Origin: Loxodes magnus
Taxonomy: Eukaryota > Ciliophora > Karyorelictea > Loxodida > Loxodidae
Direction: 5' to 3'
Assembly (NCBI GenBank): GCA_946699065.1
Contig: CAMPDV010002116.1
Span: forward strand, 35,219 to 99,218
DNA: 64,000 nt
The notes under the pieces were generated by a model that made no database searches, was not told the DNA's origin, and worked only from the letters and a program-made list of their open reading frames with translations. A program made the translations under genes and the position numbers. Below, in pieces: positions 38,066 through 50,727 of this stretch. The number at the start of each line of letters is the position of its first letter. The stretch's first letter is position 1.

Positions 38066-39316
38066 ATATTTATTTCATTAAGTAAAATAATTTATCATAT
38101 AGATTATCTATAAAAAATTAACTTTATGAGCAATTTAGTAAAGATAATTTACAGGTCTAATTTTAAATAAATAATCTCTTAAATATTTGATTCATTAATG
38201 TAATGTCAATTATATAACTAAAATAACTTCCTTTATTATAAACTTTTTTATTATAAAATTATAAGATAAAAATGCTCTTACTTTCTTAATGTATAATTAA
38301 TTTTAATTTTAATTATGTTTATAAACTATTGGGGCTAAAGTAGAGGTTATAAACATTAAAAAAATAAGTCAAATCTCTTTAAAGTTTATCTAATTGAGAA
38401 AATAAGATTAAATATTGGTTTATAAAAATTAGAATAGAATTTTTAAACTTTTAAATTACTTTAAAAAGAAATTTTGAGAACAGCTGAAATCTAATTGATC
38501 TCTTATTGAACATTATAGAATATTCTTTTATCATTTTCTGCAAACAAAAGACCAAGAATAATAAGATCATGCTCCATATTCATAGACTTCAAGCCCTATC
38601 AAGGTCGGATAATCTTTCAGACACTTTCTCTTCAAAATGTTTTAACCAACTAGAAACTAGCTAAGGTTAGAGTTATAATCAGATTTTCTAAATTCTTACC
38701 CCTACTTTTCTTTGTTTATTTGAACTTTGAAATAAAAAATTTATTTAATTACTTAGTTAAATGACTTTTCCAACAAATGTAATACTTTTGGATAAATTTA
38801 TTTATTTTAATTCATAAAATGAAATATTTTATTTTTGAAGTGTATCTCAATCTCTTTCCCACTAATTTTGTTTGATTTTCTTTATTTTAATTATTATATT
38901 TAAACATCTTCTTCTTTCCTCAGAATCGAATAATTGTGTTTTACTTTTTTATCTTTATATCTTTTGTCTTATATATAAATTCTCTGATTGACTTAATATA
39001 GCTGGATGTTTTATAAGTATACTAAATATTTTTTAATAGCTGTTAATCTGGTTCTTATTAGGTTTAAAATATAATAAGATTTATTTTTAATTAGCTTTTG
39101 ATTTTGATTCTTACTTAGCACAATTTTACTAAATTTAATCTATAATTTCTTATTATTTGATATATCTTTTAATGTAGGAATTCCTCTAATAGTCTGTATA
39201 GTTAGTTTGAAAATCCAAGCATTCTTTGCTTATTTTTCTTTTTAACATTTTTTTAATTTAAAAAGTTCTTTTTTAATGATCCATTTTTTGACTTAAGAGA
39301 GTTATCTTAATTAAAA
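38066..39316. other. Intergenic region, inner right arm
   Basis: AT-rich, mirrors 18805-20056. It contains the presumed promoter of the kinase/MORN gene. A 12-base block near 38696-38708 differs from the left arm in otherwise near-identical sequence. Confidence 0.4.
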
Positions 39317-42300
39317 ATGAAAATGGCTTAGATAAGTGAGTCAAACTAAAATAATGAAAATGAGATTATTTTTGATATTTGATAAAATTAACCTTATTAC
39401 ACAGGCTAAAATTAGAATGAAGAAGATTGGAGTCCTTCTTTCTTTATGGTATTAAAATAATTTAAAAAAGAAGAAGATTTAGTAAGTTTTCTAAAGGTTT
39501 CTAAGAAAGAAGTTATAGATAAGTGTAAAGAGATTTTGAAAGATTAAATAAAAAAAGGATAATTCATTTAAGAATTAGAAAACTTCGACCCTCTTTAACT
39601 AATTTTCTAAATTATTTACTAAGATTCATAGGAGTTTTAAAGATTGATGATAATACTTTCACAACTTAATATGCAAAGTTAATTAGATAAGAGTAATATA
39701 AAACTATTACTTGAAAGTGACTAAACAGAGTAGTTTTGGTAAGAAATAAAATAAGCTTTAGACAATATACAAAAGAATATCAAATACCTCATTTTTTTAG
39801 ATGACAATTATAAAGTTCTTCACTGAATTCGTTTAAAATAGTAAACCTTAGTAATATATTCTTACGATTCTTCTGTTAGTTATCAGAAATCATAAAGATT
39901 AGAAGACATTTTAGAGGAAAATTAGCATAAATGGAAATAAGTTATTGCTTAGTTTTATGCTTATCACAGAGATTAAGATTCTTCTGCTTAAGTATTTATG
40001 GTGGATAAGTTTTAAGTTCGTTTCCATTAATTTGATGAGAATTAAAATTATTTTGATACATGAAATCTGTAGTATTTAGTTCCTCAATTAGAGCTGAAAG
40101 GTACTATTTTTGAAGATGAAGGAAAAACTGTAAAAGTAGTAGAAGCTTGCAATATAGAATCATAAAGAAGAGTAGTAAAATTCATAAGAACAGAGTAGTA
40201 ATAAACCTAATTAAAATAATTGCTTCTACTGTTATAGTAGCATAAAGAATAGTATCAAGAATATTTCTGTCAAGTTTATGACTGAAATTTGAAGGAAGAA
40301 GCTTTAACAAATTGAATAGAAATGGAATATTGTGATTCAGATCTTAAGAAACTGATAAAAAGATAAAAGGAATTAAATAATTATTTTACCTTAGATGAAA
40401 TTTGAAGATTTACGTAGTTTCTTATAGAAGGATTCGAGTTTCTCTAAAGTTAGAATATTTGCCATCAAGATATAAAACCTAATAATATTTTTGTAGATTC
40501 TAATTGAAGGCTAAAAATAGGAGATTTAGATTATTCAGATCCTTAACTTAATCTTTAATTTCAATAAAAGAGCATTTACACAGAAGGATATCAATCTCCT
40601 TAGATTGTTTTGAATACGTAAATAGATCCTTATAAATCTGATGCCTTCTCGTTAGGAATAACTTTACTTGAATTGTCAACACTATAGAGAGCTAAAAATT
40701 TAAAACTAAACTAAAAAAGTAAAACAAGCAAAGAATTATTTGATTTAATAGGATAATAGATTTAACATTATAATCTATAGGATCAAAAATGTAAAAATTT
40801 ACATTGGACTATTTTTCATTTACTTCAATGAGAAGAAGAAGATAGATATGATTTCATAGAAATTAAGCAAGCTTTAGAGTAAAAATAATTAGAAAGAAAA
40901 GAATTATTTTAGTTAGAAGTTTAACAAGAAAATTAAGTAGAATTTTGTGAAGAAAGTGAGAGTGATATAGAATCTTAAACCCAGAACAATTCATGAGGAT
41001 TATTGTAAACTTCATCCGTTTAATCGTAAAATCAGTAGAGTAGTTAAAACTAAACATAGGAAAATAGTTAATATTCAAAATCTACAAATAAAATTACCAC
41101 ACACGAATGAGACTTAAAAAAATAGAACGAAATTAATGACTTTTATCAAAATAAAAGGTAATAAGAGATACAAAAAAAATTAAAAAAGGTCAATCAAAAA
41201 TAATAGAGCTAAGATTTGATCGAATAAGTTCCTTTATTGGCACTATAAGAAGCAAATCATCCCTTTAAGTTTAACTTTGGTCTTATCTAATAATATTAGC
41301 AAGATATTAATTTATGTTAAGATCCTAATTTAAAATTTTAAGAATAAAAAAGTGACAAAAGCAAAACTTATGTAGGCTAAATAGATAAGAATAACAACTT
41401 TAAAGGATATGGAAGAATATTGAAAAAAAACTATTATTACGAAGGAGAATTTGATAAATCCATGATGCATGGAAAAGGAACTTATATTGATTTAGGAAAT
41501 TAAATTGTAAGATAAAATGCGATTTTTAAATATAATAAGCTATATGATGAATAGTTATTAACGGAAAAAAAGTAAAATATTTAATCATAAGACTTAATTT
41601 CAGATATCGAAATTCCTGAAATGACTTTTGAAAATGACAACTTAACTCAATTAATATTTAATCATACGAATCGTTTGAATACAAATATTGCTATAAAGGA
41701 TTCTAAGCGTTTTGTTTAATAAGTAGAGATAGAAAAAGATTTAGTTTATATAGGATAGATAGATTAGTTTTATAATGCTCATGGAAATGGAAGAATGTAT
41801 CATTTAAAAAAGGGATATTATGAAGGAAGATTTTATCATGGAAGAATACAAATTAAAAAAGATAAATTTATTCAAATTTAAGTAGAAAAAGACGCTAAAA
41901 ACTTAGATTAAAAATAACTAATTTAGTAAGACCAACCTCCAAGTTAGGCTGAAGAAAGGAAAAGAGAAGATCCTGAAAGAGAAGAAGAAAAAAAAGAAGA
42001 GCAAGAGTAAAAAGATAAGCAAGTAGATTAAAAACAGGAAAAATAATAATAAAATCAGAAATAAAGCTAAGTAAGAGAGAAAAATAATGATAAATAAAAT
42101 GAAAGCAAATTTTAAAGCTCTGAACCGCATTAGAAATCATATGAAATACTTTTGTTATTTGCAATTCTTTGGCTCATCAATATGGTTCTTTACATATATA
42201 GCTCAGAAAGAAATATCTTAATACCAGTTGACTAAAATAATATTTGAAGCCTAATATAAAAAGAATAAACTTACCAAAAAGAAAAGCAAGTTTAAGTAAT

Positions 42301-42931
42301 TCTATTTAGGTTTAACTGAAACAGTATCTTCTTATAAACTTTTGATTCTTATTAAGAGCTTAAACTATAAGAACAGTGAAGTACTGAATATTATAACAAA
42401 TATGAGTAGAAAATACCTGAATGACTATCAAATTTCGAACAGCAGAAAGTTAAGTTTGATATAGTCATGCAAAATCCCAATTTATAAAGAAATTAAAGGC
42501 AGTAAATTGAAGAATTAAAGTAAAATCTTAAGAAAAAAAATGATGAAACTTAAATAGCAAGTGATAATCAACTGTTGCTATAATAAAATTTTACTAATAT
42601 GTACAATTTCTGAAAATAGCACACTGGAATTAAGATAAACTTTCCTCATAATGAATTAGAAAATTATTATTATTAGGGATGGAGATAATAAACTGAAAAA
42701 TTTGAGTTGAATTTCGAAAGTTTGAACGAATTTCCTTTTGAAATAAAAAAATATCAGGTACTATCATTGAATAATCAAATTTTAGTAAAATTGGAATACT
42801 GAACCCCTCTTGGAGGACCAATTTTCACTTTAGAAACAAATAATCCTCTACAAGTTTTAAGTAAGACTATAATGGAATTTTGGCTTGAGAAAAACAAAAA
42901 AATTCTAAAGTTTTACTTTGATCTAAAATGA
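39317..42931 (+). CDS. Protein kinase with MORN-like repeats and TM segment, right copy
   Basis: A single uninterrupted frame of 1204 codons. An N-terminal region is followed by a kinase domain: lysine in RRVVKFIRTE near residue 284, catalytic loop NICHQDIKPNNIFVD near 380 and metal site LKIGDLDYSD near 398. The usual HRD and DFG are therefore HQD and DLD, keeping Asp, Lys, Asn and Asp but losing Arg and Gly; activity is possible but atypical. MORN-like repeats follow (FKGYGRILKKNYYYEGEF near 690, HGNGRMYHLKKGYYEGRF near 825). Next are a Glu/Lys/Gln-rich stretch, one membrane segment (ILLLFAILWLINMVLYIY, about 942-960) and a C-terminal domain with YWTPLGGP. The stop is taken as TGA 42929-42931 after FDLK; the frame stays open beyond it, so the end is an estimate. 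Confidence 0.82.
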
Positions 42932-43945
42932 GATTTCCTTTAAATCTAAAAGATCTCTAACTCTATTTTAATCCAATAATTTAAGACTCCTAAATAAAAA
43001 TCAAATAAATAAATAAAATTTTATTGTGTTTACTTAGTAAAATTTGATATTTTTAAATTATACTAAAGCAACTTAAAGCTAAATCAATAACTTATTATAT
43101 AGAAAATTACTAGTTTCATATCTTTTATTTTTGTTGTTCCTTTTACTATTATTATGTTTATCAAAATTGTACTAATTGTTATAAACCTTTATTTTATGAA
43201 AAAGATAGAAATTAAAGAAAGAAGAAAGAAGAAAGATTTATACATAAAATAGAAATTAAATTTAGAAGTTAAAAACAATGTAAGTTACATCTGTCAAAGT
43301 CTTAATCATTTTTTAATTTAATCTTTTGCTTCTAGAATATAAAATTAAAAGCAATAGAATCTAAATTTAAGAAAGATCTAATAAATTATACTAAAGCTTA
43401 TATTTTAATAGCTAATTATGATAAAAAAGTTTAAATTTGCTAAGCAAAAATTAAAAAAATAAAGTTTAAAATTCTAAAGAAAGATAAAATCTAAAATAGA
43501 TTTATTTGCTTAAGTAGCCAAACATTTTTATTCTTAACACTATAAAGATTTATTTAATCAGTCTTATATAAAGTAAACTTTCTTTGATTACTAATAATCT
43601 TAAAACTTAATAAGATTATTTGAGAAAATATAGCAAAATATAATAATATATCCTATAATTTAGTTATAGTTATATAGCTTATTTAATAGTTTAGTTAAAA
43701 TGAATAAAGATATTTAAATACCTTTAATTAGAATTGTTTAGCATATATTAATAATTTAAATTAAAAACTAGGCTTACTAAATGTAAGTACCTAGTAATAG
43801 CTATTTATAATAATTTCAAATATCATTTTATAAAAAATGTATATTATAAGTAAAAGTGTTAGATATGAAATATCAAAGGAGAATAATGTAATTAGAGTAA
43901 AATTAGATTGCTTAAACTATTAAATTTAATTATTCTTAAATAAAG
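42932..43945. other. Intergenic region between convergent genes, right arm
   Basis: AT-rich spacer without a recognised gene. It holds the empty target site (about 43790-43812) of the insertion found in the left arm. Confidence 0.45.
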
Positions 43946-45590
43946 TCAAAATTTATTAGAACTAAGATAAATAAGAGAATTACCTTTCATTGTTTTTATT
44001 TCTGGATATAAATAATTTGAGTAAATCAAAAATTTAAATAGAGTTATTATATTTATTTTATTATTAGTTCTCATTTAATTTTCAATATTCGCAAACTTTT
44101 CTCCATTTTTCACTTTTCAGATCATATATGAATAAATAGCTTTTTCTTACATACTAATATACATGCTATCCACTTAGTACTGGTTAATTGTAGCTAAGTC
44201 TTCCTTCATTTTTTTACCCTTGGATTTTAATTTATTTCAGATCGAAATTTAGGTTTCGATATTGCTGCAATTTCCTCAAATGAGAAATGATGGTATGCAT
44301 GTAATCCAAATTGCAGAAGTAGATGCCTTTTATGTCAGGTAATTTGAGCTCTCAAATCACTCATTGGTCATCACATCATAAATCTAAATTAATTTCTAAT
44401 ATTCTTCTTTCTTTAAGTTGAACCCTCCAAATGCATGCAATATTTAATTTACCTAATCGCATCCAAAAATCTGAACTGGAGTTTATATCTACTTAATAAT
44501 TCTAAATTATTCATTCTTCATACTAAAAACTTCGCATTCTACTACATTTTCTTCAAAAGAGTTCTAGAACTTTGTTCCTGAAACAATAAAAATTAAGTTT
44601 TTTTTTAAATTAGTCTTATGAAAATACCTTTAGTATTACATTTGCAATTTTAGTATCTTTCCCTTTTAGGAATGAATAGTAAATCTGCTCTAATTTAATT
44701 TTTTTCCTCCTGAGATTGCTAAGTTTTCCTCTTTAAATTATTCTATTTATGTAAAAACACTATCAGTCTCTTCTATTTCTACTCAGTCTTCTTCAAATAA
44801 ATCTGTATTTACCTGATAAAGCCTAATTCTATCAGAGTCTTATCAAACTGTACTAATAATCTTATAATTTCTAGAGGAAACTAAGTTAGAGCATACTTCA
44901 TATTTAGTAACTCCAATACCAAATTTAGAAAAAATTTGATTTCTTTTATTTCTATTTTAAGCTTTTAAGATTTTCCTAAGGAAAACAATTTTTAAAATAT
45001 TAGGCTTTATTTTATAAAATCCATTTAATATTTTTTATTTATATAGCAATAAACTCTTCAAAGCTTAATTTCTTATTTCAATTTATATAATTAAGTTTAC
45101 CTCAGTCATTTCTATAAATCCTTTAGTAAACTTAATTTATTGTTAAAGGAAAGCAATAAGATATGAACAATACCTACATTCTTCTTTTCTCACTTCTTTA
45201 TTTAAATTTTTCTTTTTTAATTTAATTTTAGGATGTTAACTAAGAAGCTTTAAATCAAAACTAAAACATATTCTAAGCCTACGCTAATTTATTTCTATCC
45301 CTACTTTTAGTTTTTTGCTTAATTTTAGTTTCATTTTCCCATTTTGAAAGTTTTTTTCGACCCTTAGAAAAATAATTTTTAGAAGTTACATATTTAATTA
45401 GAATTACCTTAGATTTTTGCTTCTTTTTTTACTTGAGAAGTTAAAACCTAAAAATATAAAATAGCATCTGATTTTTTATTTTAGATAAGCTTAATTTTCT
45501 GTTGCTTATAAAAGTTAAATACTAATTATACTCTTCAATATCTTAAACTTTCATTAAAGGAAAATTAATTTTCATTTAAATGCAATAGCA
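43946..45590 (-). CDS. Kelch C-terminal half, right copy
   Basis: Nearly identical to 11700-13324 on the opposite strand. It carries the Kelch turns AISGGKK, IFIVSGTKF and HVFGGFNL and ends at TGA 43946-43948. Upstream it joins coding-like sequence (LHLNENQFSFNESLRYW) that aligns with the left gene. The N-terminal coiled-coil half lies beyond the RBR segment at about 48065-48870. The gene is therefore split here unless the segment between is spliced or removed. An in-frame ATG at 45834 (MLINQNSNFSSYS) offers an alternative start inside the extra segment. Confidence 0.5.
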
Positions 45591-46113
45591 AGTTTTTTGC
45601 TTCCTGCAAATTATCAAAAAAATAAAGTTTATAAGCATTTCTCATACCACCCAACTAAGCTCCTTGTATTGGAAGCAAACTACTCCTTAGACATTTTAAC
45701 CTTTTAACTAGGTTCTAACTCAAAAAATAGAGAATATCTATAGCTATCTAACTAAAAGCTTAGAGAGTTTTTTGAACTAGTAAGCTTTTTTACCTAGAAT
45801 AGCTTGAAAAATTACTATTTTAGTTAATAAGCATGATTGCTTAAGTTCCACAACTTACAATATTTAATTTAATAAAACAGCTTCTTAATAAATTTTAGAA
45901 TGGTGAAATAAAAACGATTAAAGAGCTTTTACTGTCAGTTCTATTGCAAAATTTAGAGTTTATCTAGAAATTTATTGTTGCTATCTAATTTAATGAGATT
46001 TGTATTTATAAACGTTTAGCGAGCTATCTAATAGAGCTAAGATATGATATATTTTAACTTGTATTTTAATAGTTAAAAAGTAAATTTGATTCAATTTCAT
46101 AAAAGTTTCAATC

Positions 46114-47568
46114 TCAAGAAAATAAGCGATGACAACACTAGTTCCATCTTGTAACACAGATAAAGCAGAACTTGAAATCTCCTTAGCATTTTGGACTTCA
46201 GCATGTAACTCTATTTGTGCTTTAAGTTCTCTCAACTTAAGCTTAGCAATTAGGACACTCTCTTCAATTATTTTTTATATCAGGTCCACTACACCTATAA
46301 AAATAGAAAATTCTTACTATTCCATTTTTTTTATTCTGTTTCCATTTTTTCTTTTTACGTCTTTACAAATTATTTTTATTCTTCTTCAAACTGCTTACAA
46401 GTTCTTTTTAGATGTGGCATTTTTTTACACTTAGGACAGAAATCATTTTCGCACTTTAGGCAAAATATTGCTTTAGCATTTATATCTGCAGAATAAGCTT
46501 CGTTACAACTAGCTTTAGGACATCTGACGATGGCTTCTCCTTTGAAACTATTAGCTTGCTATTATATCATAAAATTATATTTTAGCATCAGATCTTAATC
46601 TTAGTTCAACAAAATCTTTAATTAATTTTGCTTAATTTATTTACCACAGTCTGTGCAAGGACACATAAAGATCAAATTAGCATTATTATTTGATATTTAT
46701 TGATTTAGTTTTGATAATATGCATTTCTTACAGAAATGGTGACCACATAGTTCTAAACTGACTAATTAATCGCAACTAAACTCTTAATTACAAACTGCAT
46801 ATTTTATATAATAAACTGGCTAATCTGGACATTCTTAGTCCACTTGGGGAAGTTCGGTGATCTAATACATCATTTTAAATCTTTCAACTCCAAAGGCACT
46901 TAAAAAGATATTTAAAGGGATACTTTTATTACAGATACATTTCATATAATCTATTTTAGTTATACTTCCTGTATAGTTATCCATAAATTTATTTACTAAG
47001 CACACCTTGCATCATTAATGGCTGCACGGAGTTTTAATTTCATACTTTTATTATAAGCATCAATTGCAATTTTAGTCTTCTTCTTTATTTTAGGTATTTA
47101 TTTGATTTATAGGCTATTATGATGTAAATGGTGGAACTTAAATATTTACTTGTGACTGACTAATATGTTGATTTGTATTTAAATCTCTGTCCTTTTACTA
47201 TAAAGTTTAAAGATTCTAATTTTATTAATTAACATTTTATCCTTGAAGCTATTAGCTTTAGTTGTGCTATTAATTAACTGCTTAATTGCTTTTCTACTAA
47301 TTTAACTATTGGTTAACTGTATTTGACTACTATTACTCTGGCGCATTTGTATTCTAAACTGTTTACTAAGTTACTAAATTTCCTTATTAAGTTTATTAAG
47401 AAGCTTAATCCTAGTTTTATTAAAGTCCTTACTGCTGCCCCTCTTGATTTATTTTATTTTTCTATTCTTCAACAGTTTGCTACTTCTATGTTTTTTCTCC
47501 TTGACTTTACTAAGCTTAGCCTTATTAATTTAGACCTGTTCTTTTTTCTTAGCTCGAAAGCATCCCAT
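46114..47568 (-). CDS. RBR-type E3 ubiquitin ligase with extra N-terminal RING
   Basis: 467 codons after removing two GT-AG introns of 20 nt (47486-47505) and 31 nt (46336-46366); the spliced length is divisible by three. The N terminus MGCFRAKKK fits an N-myristoylation site with a following Cys. A ~130-residue Gln/Asn-rich stretch precedes a RING-like CNWC...CSHQWCKVC...CIC (about 161-200). RING1 follows (CNQEFSCDQLVSLELCGHHFC..C...CPCTDC), then IBR (RCPKASCNEAYSADI...CLKCENDFCPKC) and RING2 (ECPNCQAQVERTQSTNRVTC..KC...FCFIC), ending RLFS-TGA. RBR ligases pass ubiquitin through a RING2 cysteine; the Cys in RVTCWSPKC is the likely site. The gene is present only in this arm. The domain order and spliced frame are convincing; membrane attachment is inference. 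Confidence 0.85.
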
Positions 47569-48064
47569 TTTTTAATTGAGTTATTTAGCTACTTTGAAAT
47601 AAATAATTTGGAACACTTCTTTCTTTCTATATTTTGCTAATTTTCTTTGATTAAATTGGTAAGTTTTAAAGTATCTTAACTAAGGAATATGATTAGAGAA
47701 GGTTAAATAGATTTCTAATTATAGACTTATGCTGTAATCATAATAACAAAGCATTAGTGAGAGATTATTTGATATGATAAGGAATGGAGTTATAAGATTG
47801 GAGAGTGAGTTGAGCGTTCTTAAGTAACTAGCTGAATTTTATGCTTAAAGTTTCTCATATAATTTAGCTTATAGATATAGTGAAATGACTGTAAGATTTG
47901 AAGGATAGAGTTAACTAAATAAGATATTTATTTCTCTTTTTAAATCAAAGTGTAATGTCTAATTTGATGATAAACTAAGCTTAATTAATACCTCATTTCA
48001 AAGCTTATAAATATAGTCAAAAGGCTTGTCGGACTTTAATTTATGAATATCCATAAATTTATTT
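47569..48064. other. Flank of the RBR gene inside the extra segment
   Basis: Right-arm-specific sequence upstream of the RBR start. It includes the likely promoter. No other gene recognised. Confidence 0.35.
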
Positions 48065-48880
48065 TTGGACAAAGCCTTACACTTGACTATGAAGCTTTTT
48101 CTAACTATTATAGTAAATGTATGTAAGTGATGTGTATTATAAGTAATAAGATTCTTTAGTTAGCACATTTAATTCTATTAGATTCTTAAATTATCTTTCT
48201 AGCTAGTTTTCTTTTATGCTTTTCTTTAAAGATAATTTCTTAGTTGTAGCTTCATTCAACTTTAATTACTTTTATATATCTAATTCATAATCTTAAGTTT
48301 ATGCTAGCAATGTCTTCACTTTTAACTTCTGTTTTATAACTGGAGTTTAGATATATTAACTATTTCTCTTTAATTGGCTGAATAAATTTTCGCATTTTTA
48401 AATCATCTCATTTTTCCTATACTTTTCATTGTAATCCTTTCTTTTTAACCAAAAGGTCTTTCAATAAGGAGTAAATCGTACTAAGTATTTTTAAGCCTCA
48501 CTCTCCGACGATTTACTGTCTTCTAACTTCATCTTTTGTAACTTCAATTTTTAGACAATTAATTAAGCTATTTTTGGTTTTTAGCCTAAAGAGAGATTCT
48601 TTGGTTGTATAAGATTTGCAATTGAATGCAAGGCATGTATCAAGCACCTCCTCTATCTTTCACTTTATTTATTTGGTTCTTTTCTTTTGAAGTAATTGAT
48701 TATATTTTTACTCCTAAGAAATAGAAATTTTTTAATCTTCCTCTTCAATCTGAGTTACCTTATTTAATTCCTTATATCAGAATGTCTTTAAAATAAATAA
48801 AAAATCTAATCTTTCTCTGGTTCCAAATAAATAATCTTTTATTACTATAAAACTCCAACTTATAAGACTGGTAAGGTATA
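48065..48880 (-). pseudogene. N-terminal coiled-coil half of the split Kelch gene
   Basis: Aligns with 10765-11556 of the left arm. Matching segments are GNSDWR, YMPC, YWKTF, KIKSEDI/KVKTLLA and SQKKLHSQVQGF. At least one frame change occurs between the YMPC and YWKTF segments. Homology to the left gene stops at about 48065, where the RBR segment begins. Alone it would encode only a coiled-coil fragment. Confidence 0.5.
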
Positions 48881-49040
48881 GATAATAGCTTAAAATAGGT
48901 TCCATCATATACTCACTTTACTCAATAAAAGTTAGTTAGGTAATAAGATATTTAGAAGAGTGGAAAAAGAAGAAGTATAAAGAGAGGTAAAATTAAAGTT
49001 AAAAGGGAAGTTTATTTATATAAATAAGCTTAAAAGCAAT

Positions 49041-50727
49041 ATGCAGTAAATTTAATATTGCAAGTTATGCTAAAAAGCTTTTGATACCTCTGTTAATTCA
49101 CCTCTTATTCTACCTTGTAAACATTAAGCTTGCTAGTAATGTCTATATCTACAGTTCTAATAGACTTAGTAAAATGTTTGTCCTGAGTGTAGTAATAGAA
49201 CATTCATAAACCCAACCAGATTTAATAGAAATGAAAAGCTAATATAGATGATAGAGAATTAAGGGAGAGTAAAGTAGAGACTATATGCATATTTATTAGA
49301 TTACTAGAAGCAGTAGGATTAAATAAAGAGTCTTAAAAGAGATATCATTTAGCAGAAAAGTACCATTTTTAGAGAGCTCAAAAAGTTTTTAAACTCTAAA
49401 ATATTTGCTTTAAGTAAGGATAACTTAGGTGAGCTTGACAGAGTCCTCAGCGATTTAGAATCAAGAATTGAGTATTTAAAAAATTTAGTCTCAATCCTAG
49501 GGAAATCTTACTTATAAATAGTAACTTTAGGACATTGAAAGAAGCTTTAACCACAATCAATTTAAGGCTTTATAAGAAAAGGAAAACCTATAAATGCAAA
49601 GATTTAAATAGCTAGAAAGTAACTTAACTGAATGGCTTAATTAGTTTGATCAAAAGCTTAATTCTCAAATCTAGGGTAATAATTAAGAAGCTCAAAGCGT
49701 TAAAAGCAATGAAAAACCTGTTTAAACAGAGTAACAAAAACAGTCTGAAATGCAAATTTCCATTTAGCCATAAAACTGAATTCATTTCTTTTAGGAGAAA
49801 TCATAAACTTTACATTTGTTTAATATTGATAATAACAGCTATAGTACTATGGAAATATAATAGAGTATTCCATAAAGCTGTGGGAGTACTTATTATAATA
49901 ATAAGTTCTATTTAGCTGGTGGAGTTTACCTTTTTACTATATAAAAGGCAGTTTGATAAATTAATCTTGATGGATCTTGTGAATAGTTAAGTGATATGAA
50001 TGTTGGAAGGAAGTTTTTAGGATTTACTGCAGTAAAAGGAAAGCTCCTTATTATTGGTGGTACTGACTAGCTTTCCTATTTTAAAACAGTAGAAAGTTTG
50101 GAATTAACGAAAGGAAGTAAATGAAAATTTTGCTCTAACTTACCTATAACAATATCCAATCTAAGTTTGTAGGCTGATAAATAAGAAATAAATGTTTGAC
50201 TAATTGGAGGATAAACTTGACTTGGGAAAAATTCAAATTAAGTATTAAAATATAACATCTAAGCAGTCACTTGGTCAACATGCGATTTCCTACTTCCTGA
50301 AAATCTTAGTTAATCTGCAGCAACAATAGACCCTTTAATAGTTCTAGGAGGGTATTTAGAAAGCACGGAATAATCAAAAAAGGGATATAAAAGAGAAAAT
50401 AATAACTGAAAATAATTTGAAATACCAGAAGCATGTAGAAGCATATCATAACTTAGAAGGAAAGATGATATAGCATATGTCTGGATGTCCACAATCAAAG
50501 ATTTTAAAGTTAGCTCTTTAGTGATGAAAATTAACACTCAAAGCTTATAGAGCGAAATAATAAAATAATAGAGAAACAATGAGCAATAGCTATATTTATT
50601 TTTCATTTCATCATATAAAAATTAAATTTACCCTTCTAAAATCTTTTAATTTTAGCACCATAAAAGGAAATAATCAACTGAAACTTTAATATAGATTATT
50701 ACTAGAAAAAATTAATAAGTAAGTTGA
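49041..50727 (+). CDS. RING/coiled-coil/Kelch protein (probable E3 ligase), right copy
   Basis: The N terminus MQQIQYCKLC opens a complete C3HC4 RING: C7, C10, C26, H28, C31, C34, C47 and C50 (CKLC, PCKHQACQQC, CPEC). A coiled coil follows (LGELDRVLSDLESRIEYLKN, ALQEKENLQMQRFKQLESNL), then Kelch blades (FYLAGGVYLF, KLLIIGGTDQLSYF, VWLIGGQTW, LIVLGGYLEST). It ends at TGA 50725-50727. One extra base near 49480-49520 relative to the left arm shifts the frame between the coiled-coil parts; a 13-nt GT-AG segment there is an alternative explanation. RING plus Kelch suggests that the propeller picks the substrate for ubiquitination. This is the better-preserved copy, since the left one has lost its start and two zinc ligands. 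Confidence 0.75.

Noticed and set aside
47030-47070. A 32-nt intron joining KLRAAINDARC to the zinc-finger frame of the RBR gene
   Set aside because: The unspliced frame already gives a complete RING (CNWC...CSHQWCKVC...CIC), which is a better explanation.
47323-47640. 105-residue plus-strand frame
   Set aside because: Antisense of the Gln/Asn-rich N-terminal part of the RBR ligase.
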